Shown: positions 57,591 to 57,956 of the stretch, in pieces
Layout: every line of letters begins with the position of its first letter
How positions within the stretch are numbered: position 1 is the stretch's first letter
DNA from: Fibrobacter sp.
GTDB lineage: Bacteria; Fibrobacterota; Fibrobacteria; Fibrobacterales; Fibrobacteraceae
Length of the DNA stretch: 57,956 bases
Assembly: GCA_017649565.1 (NCBI GenBank)
Contig: JAGCGO010000010.1
Coordinates: 1-57,956, forward strand
Direction: 5' to 3'
Program-made: the position numbers and the translations under genes
Notes under the pieces: model-generated
Database searches by the model: none
What the model saw: the letters and a program-made list of their open reading frames with translations, nothing else
Told to the model about the DNA's origin: nothing

Positions 57591-57956
57591 ATGTTCAACC
57601 AACTTGACAAACCGCAGGCAGGCGAGACCATCGCCATCATGAAAACCAACCACGGCACGATGAAGCTCCGCCTCTTCGAAGATCGCGTGGGCGAATGCGC
57701 CACAAACTTCATTGAACTTGCGAAGCAGGGCAAGTACGACGGCGCCCCCTTCCACCGCATCATCAGCGGCTTCATGATCCAGGGTGGCGACTTCACCCGC
57801 AGGAACGGCACAGGCGGGCACTCCGCCAAGGGTCCGGGCACCACCATCGGCGACAAGTACGACCCGTGCCTCACCCACATGCGCGGCGCCCTCAGCTGGG
57901 CAAAGACCGCCATGCCGAACTCCATCGGCAGCCAGTTCTTCATTGTCCACGGCGAC
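57591..57956 (+). CDS. Peptidyl-prolyl isomerase, cyclophilin type (C-terminus off the window)
   Basis: 122 residues seen. Starts MFNQLDKPQAGETIAIMKTNHG at the ATG after AGGAG; an in-frame ATG 24 nt upstream would place that site inside the gene. Cyclophilin signatures are present: FHRIISGFMIQGGDFTRRNGTGG with the catalytic Arg and Phe, SWAKTAMPNSIGSQFFIVHGD at the window end. No signal peptide, so cytoplasmic. Accelerates proline isomerisation in protein folding. Confidence 0.93.
   Translation, partial: MFNQLDKPQAGETIAIMKTNHGTMKLRLFEDRVGECATNFIELAKQGKYDGAPFHRIISGFMIQGGDFTRRNGTGGHSAKGPGTTIGDKYDPCLTHMRGALSWAKTAMPNSIGSQFFIVHGD

Noticed and set aside
1..57956. Prophage, insertion sequence or integrative element
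   Set aside because: No transposase, integrase, terminal inverted repeats or phage structural genes were seen on either strand.

Overview
The window looks like a piece of a Fibrobacter chromosome (phylum Fibrobacterota, anaerobic gut plant-fibre degraders). The markers are a FISUMP-type lipoprotein (TIGR02145), a TIGR02147-family regulator, long poly-Ser linkers before C-terminal sorting-like domains, GLUG and InlB-type repeat surface proteins, CE15 and CE6 esterases, a GH8 Rex-type xylanase and a Cthe_2159-type carbohydrate-binding lipoprotein. Species cannot be fixed from the sequence alone. No phage, transposase, integrase or CRISPR array was seen.

Layout. 1-350: 5' end of cysS (minus strand). 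682-3224: two lipoproteins and a degenerate HD-domain protein. 3385-15244: three very large secreted repeat proteins on the minus strand, interrupted by serC. 15327-22772: housekeeping and envelope genes on the minus strand: a GerW/YtfJ-like protein, a psd operon with an Fe-S EndoIII-like protein and a lipoprotein, a CAP lipoprotein pair, and a gluzincin-ansA-dtd operon. 22877-25239: TIGR02147 regulator translationally coupled to a surface lipoprotein. 25240-27944: CE15-CE6 esterase operon. 28253-32359: ychF, then an FGE-like secreted protein with a membrane protein. 32414-37720: double-length tandem uvrA. 38003-42449: carbohydrate-binding lipoprotein, tRNA-Ala(CGC), Rex-type GH8, FISUMP lipoprotein. 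42546-44738: another GLUG-like surface protein. 44949-47689: argJ, greA, holA. 47786-54685: type IV pilus assembly operon pilM-N-O-(PilP fusion)-Q with a PilZ-domain gene upstream. 54689-57426: pyrR-pyrB-pyrC' (the dihydroorotase is a pseudoenzyme). 57591-end: 5' part of a cyclophilin.

How the genes fit together. Surface proteins for adhesion or fibre binding, esterases that cut lignin-glucuronoxylan and acetyl-xylan linkages, and an apparently cytoplasmic oligoxylan-trimming enzyme suggest xylan use after surface attachment. The pilus operon and PilZ protein suggest c-di-GMP-responsive adhesion or motility. Several operons are packed with 4-nt ATGA or 1-nt TGATG overlaps.

Regulation. Many genes carry a TATATTTG/TATCTTTG-like element resembling the Bacteroidetes -7 box. 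In five genes it lies only 4-5 nt before an ATG that has no Shine-Dalgarno, so leaderless transcripts are likely. One tRNA promoter (TTGACG-N17-TATATTTG) and one pil promoter (TTGACA-N17-TAGAAT) are near-consensus. A TGTAC-N4-GTACA palindrome before uvrA resembles the LexA box known for Fibrobacter. Intergenic spacers carry an unusual family of GACGAGAG/CTAG-rich degenerate repeats, often wrapped around a small hairpin.
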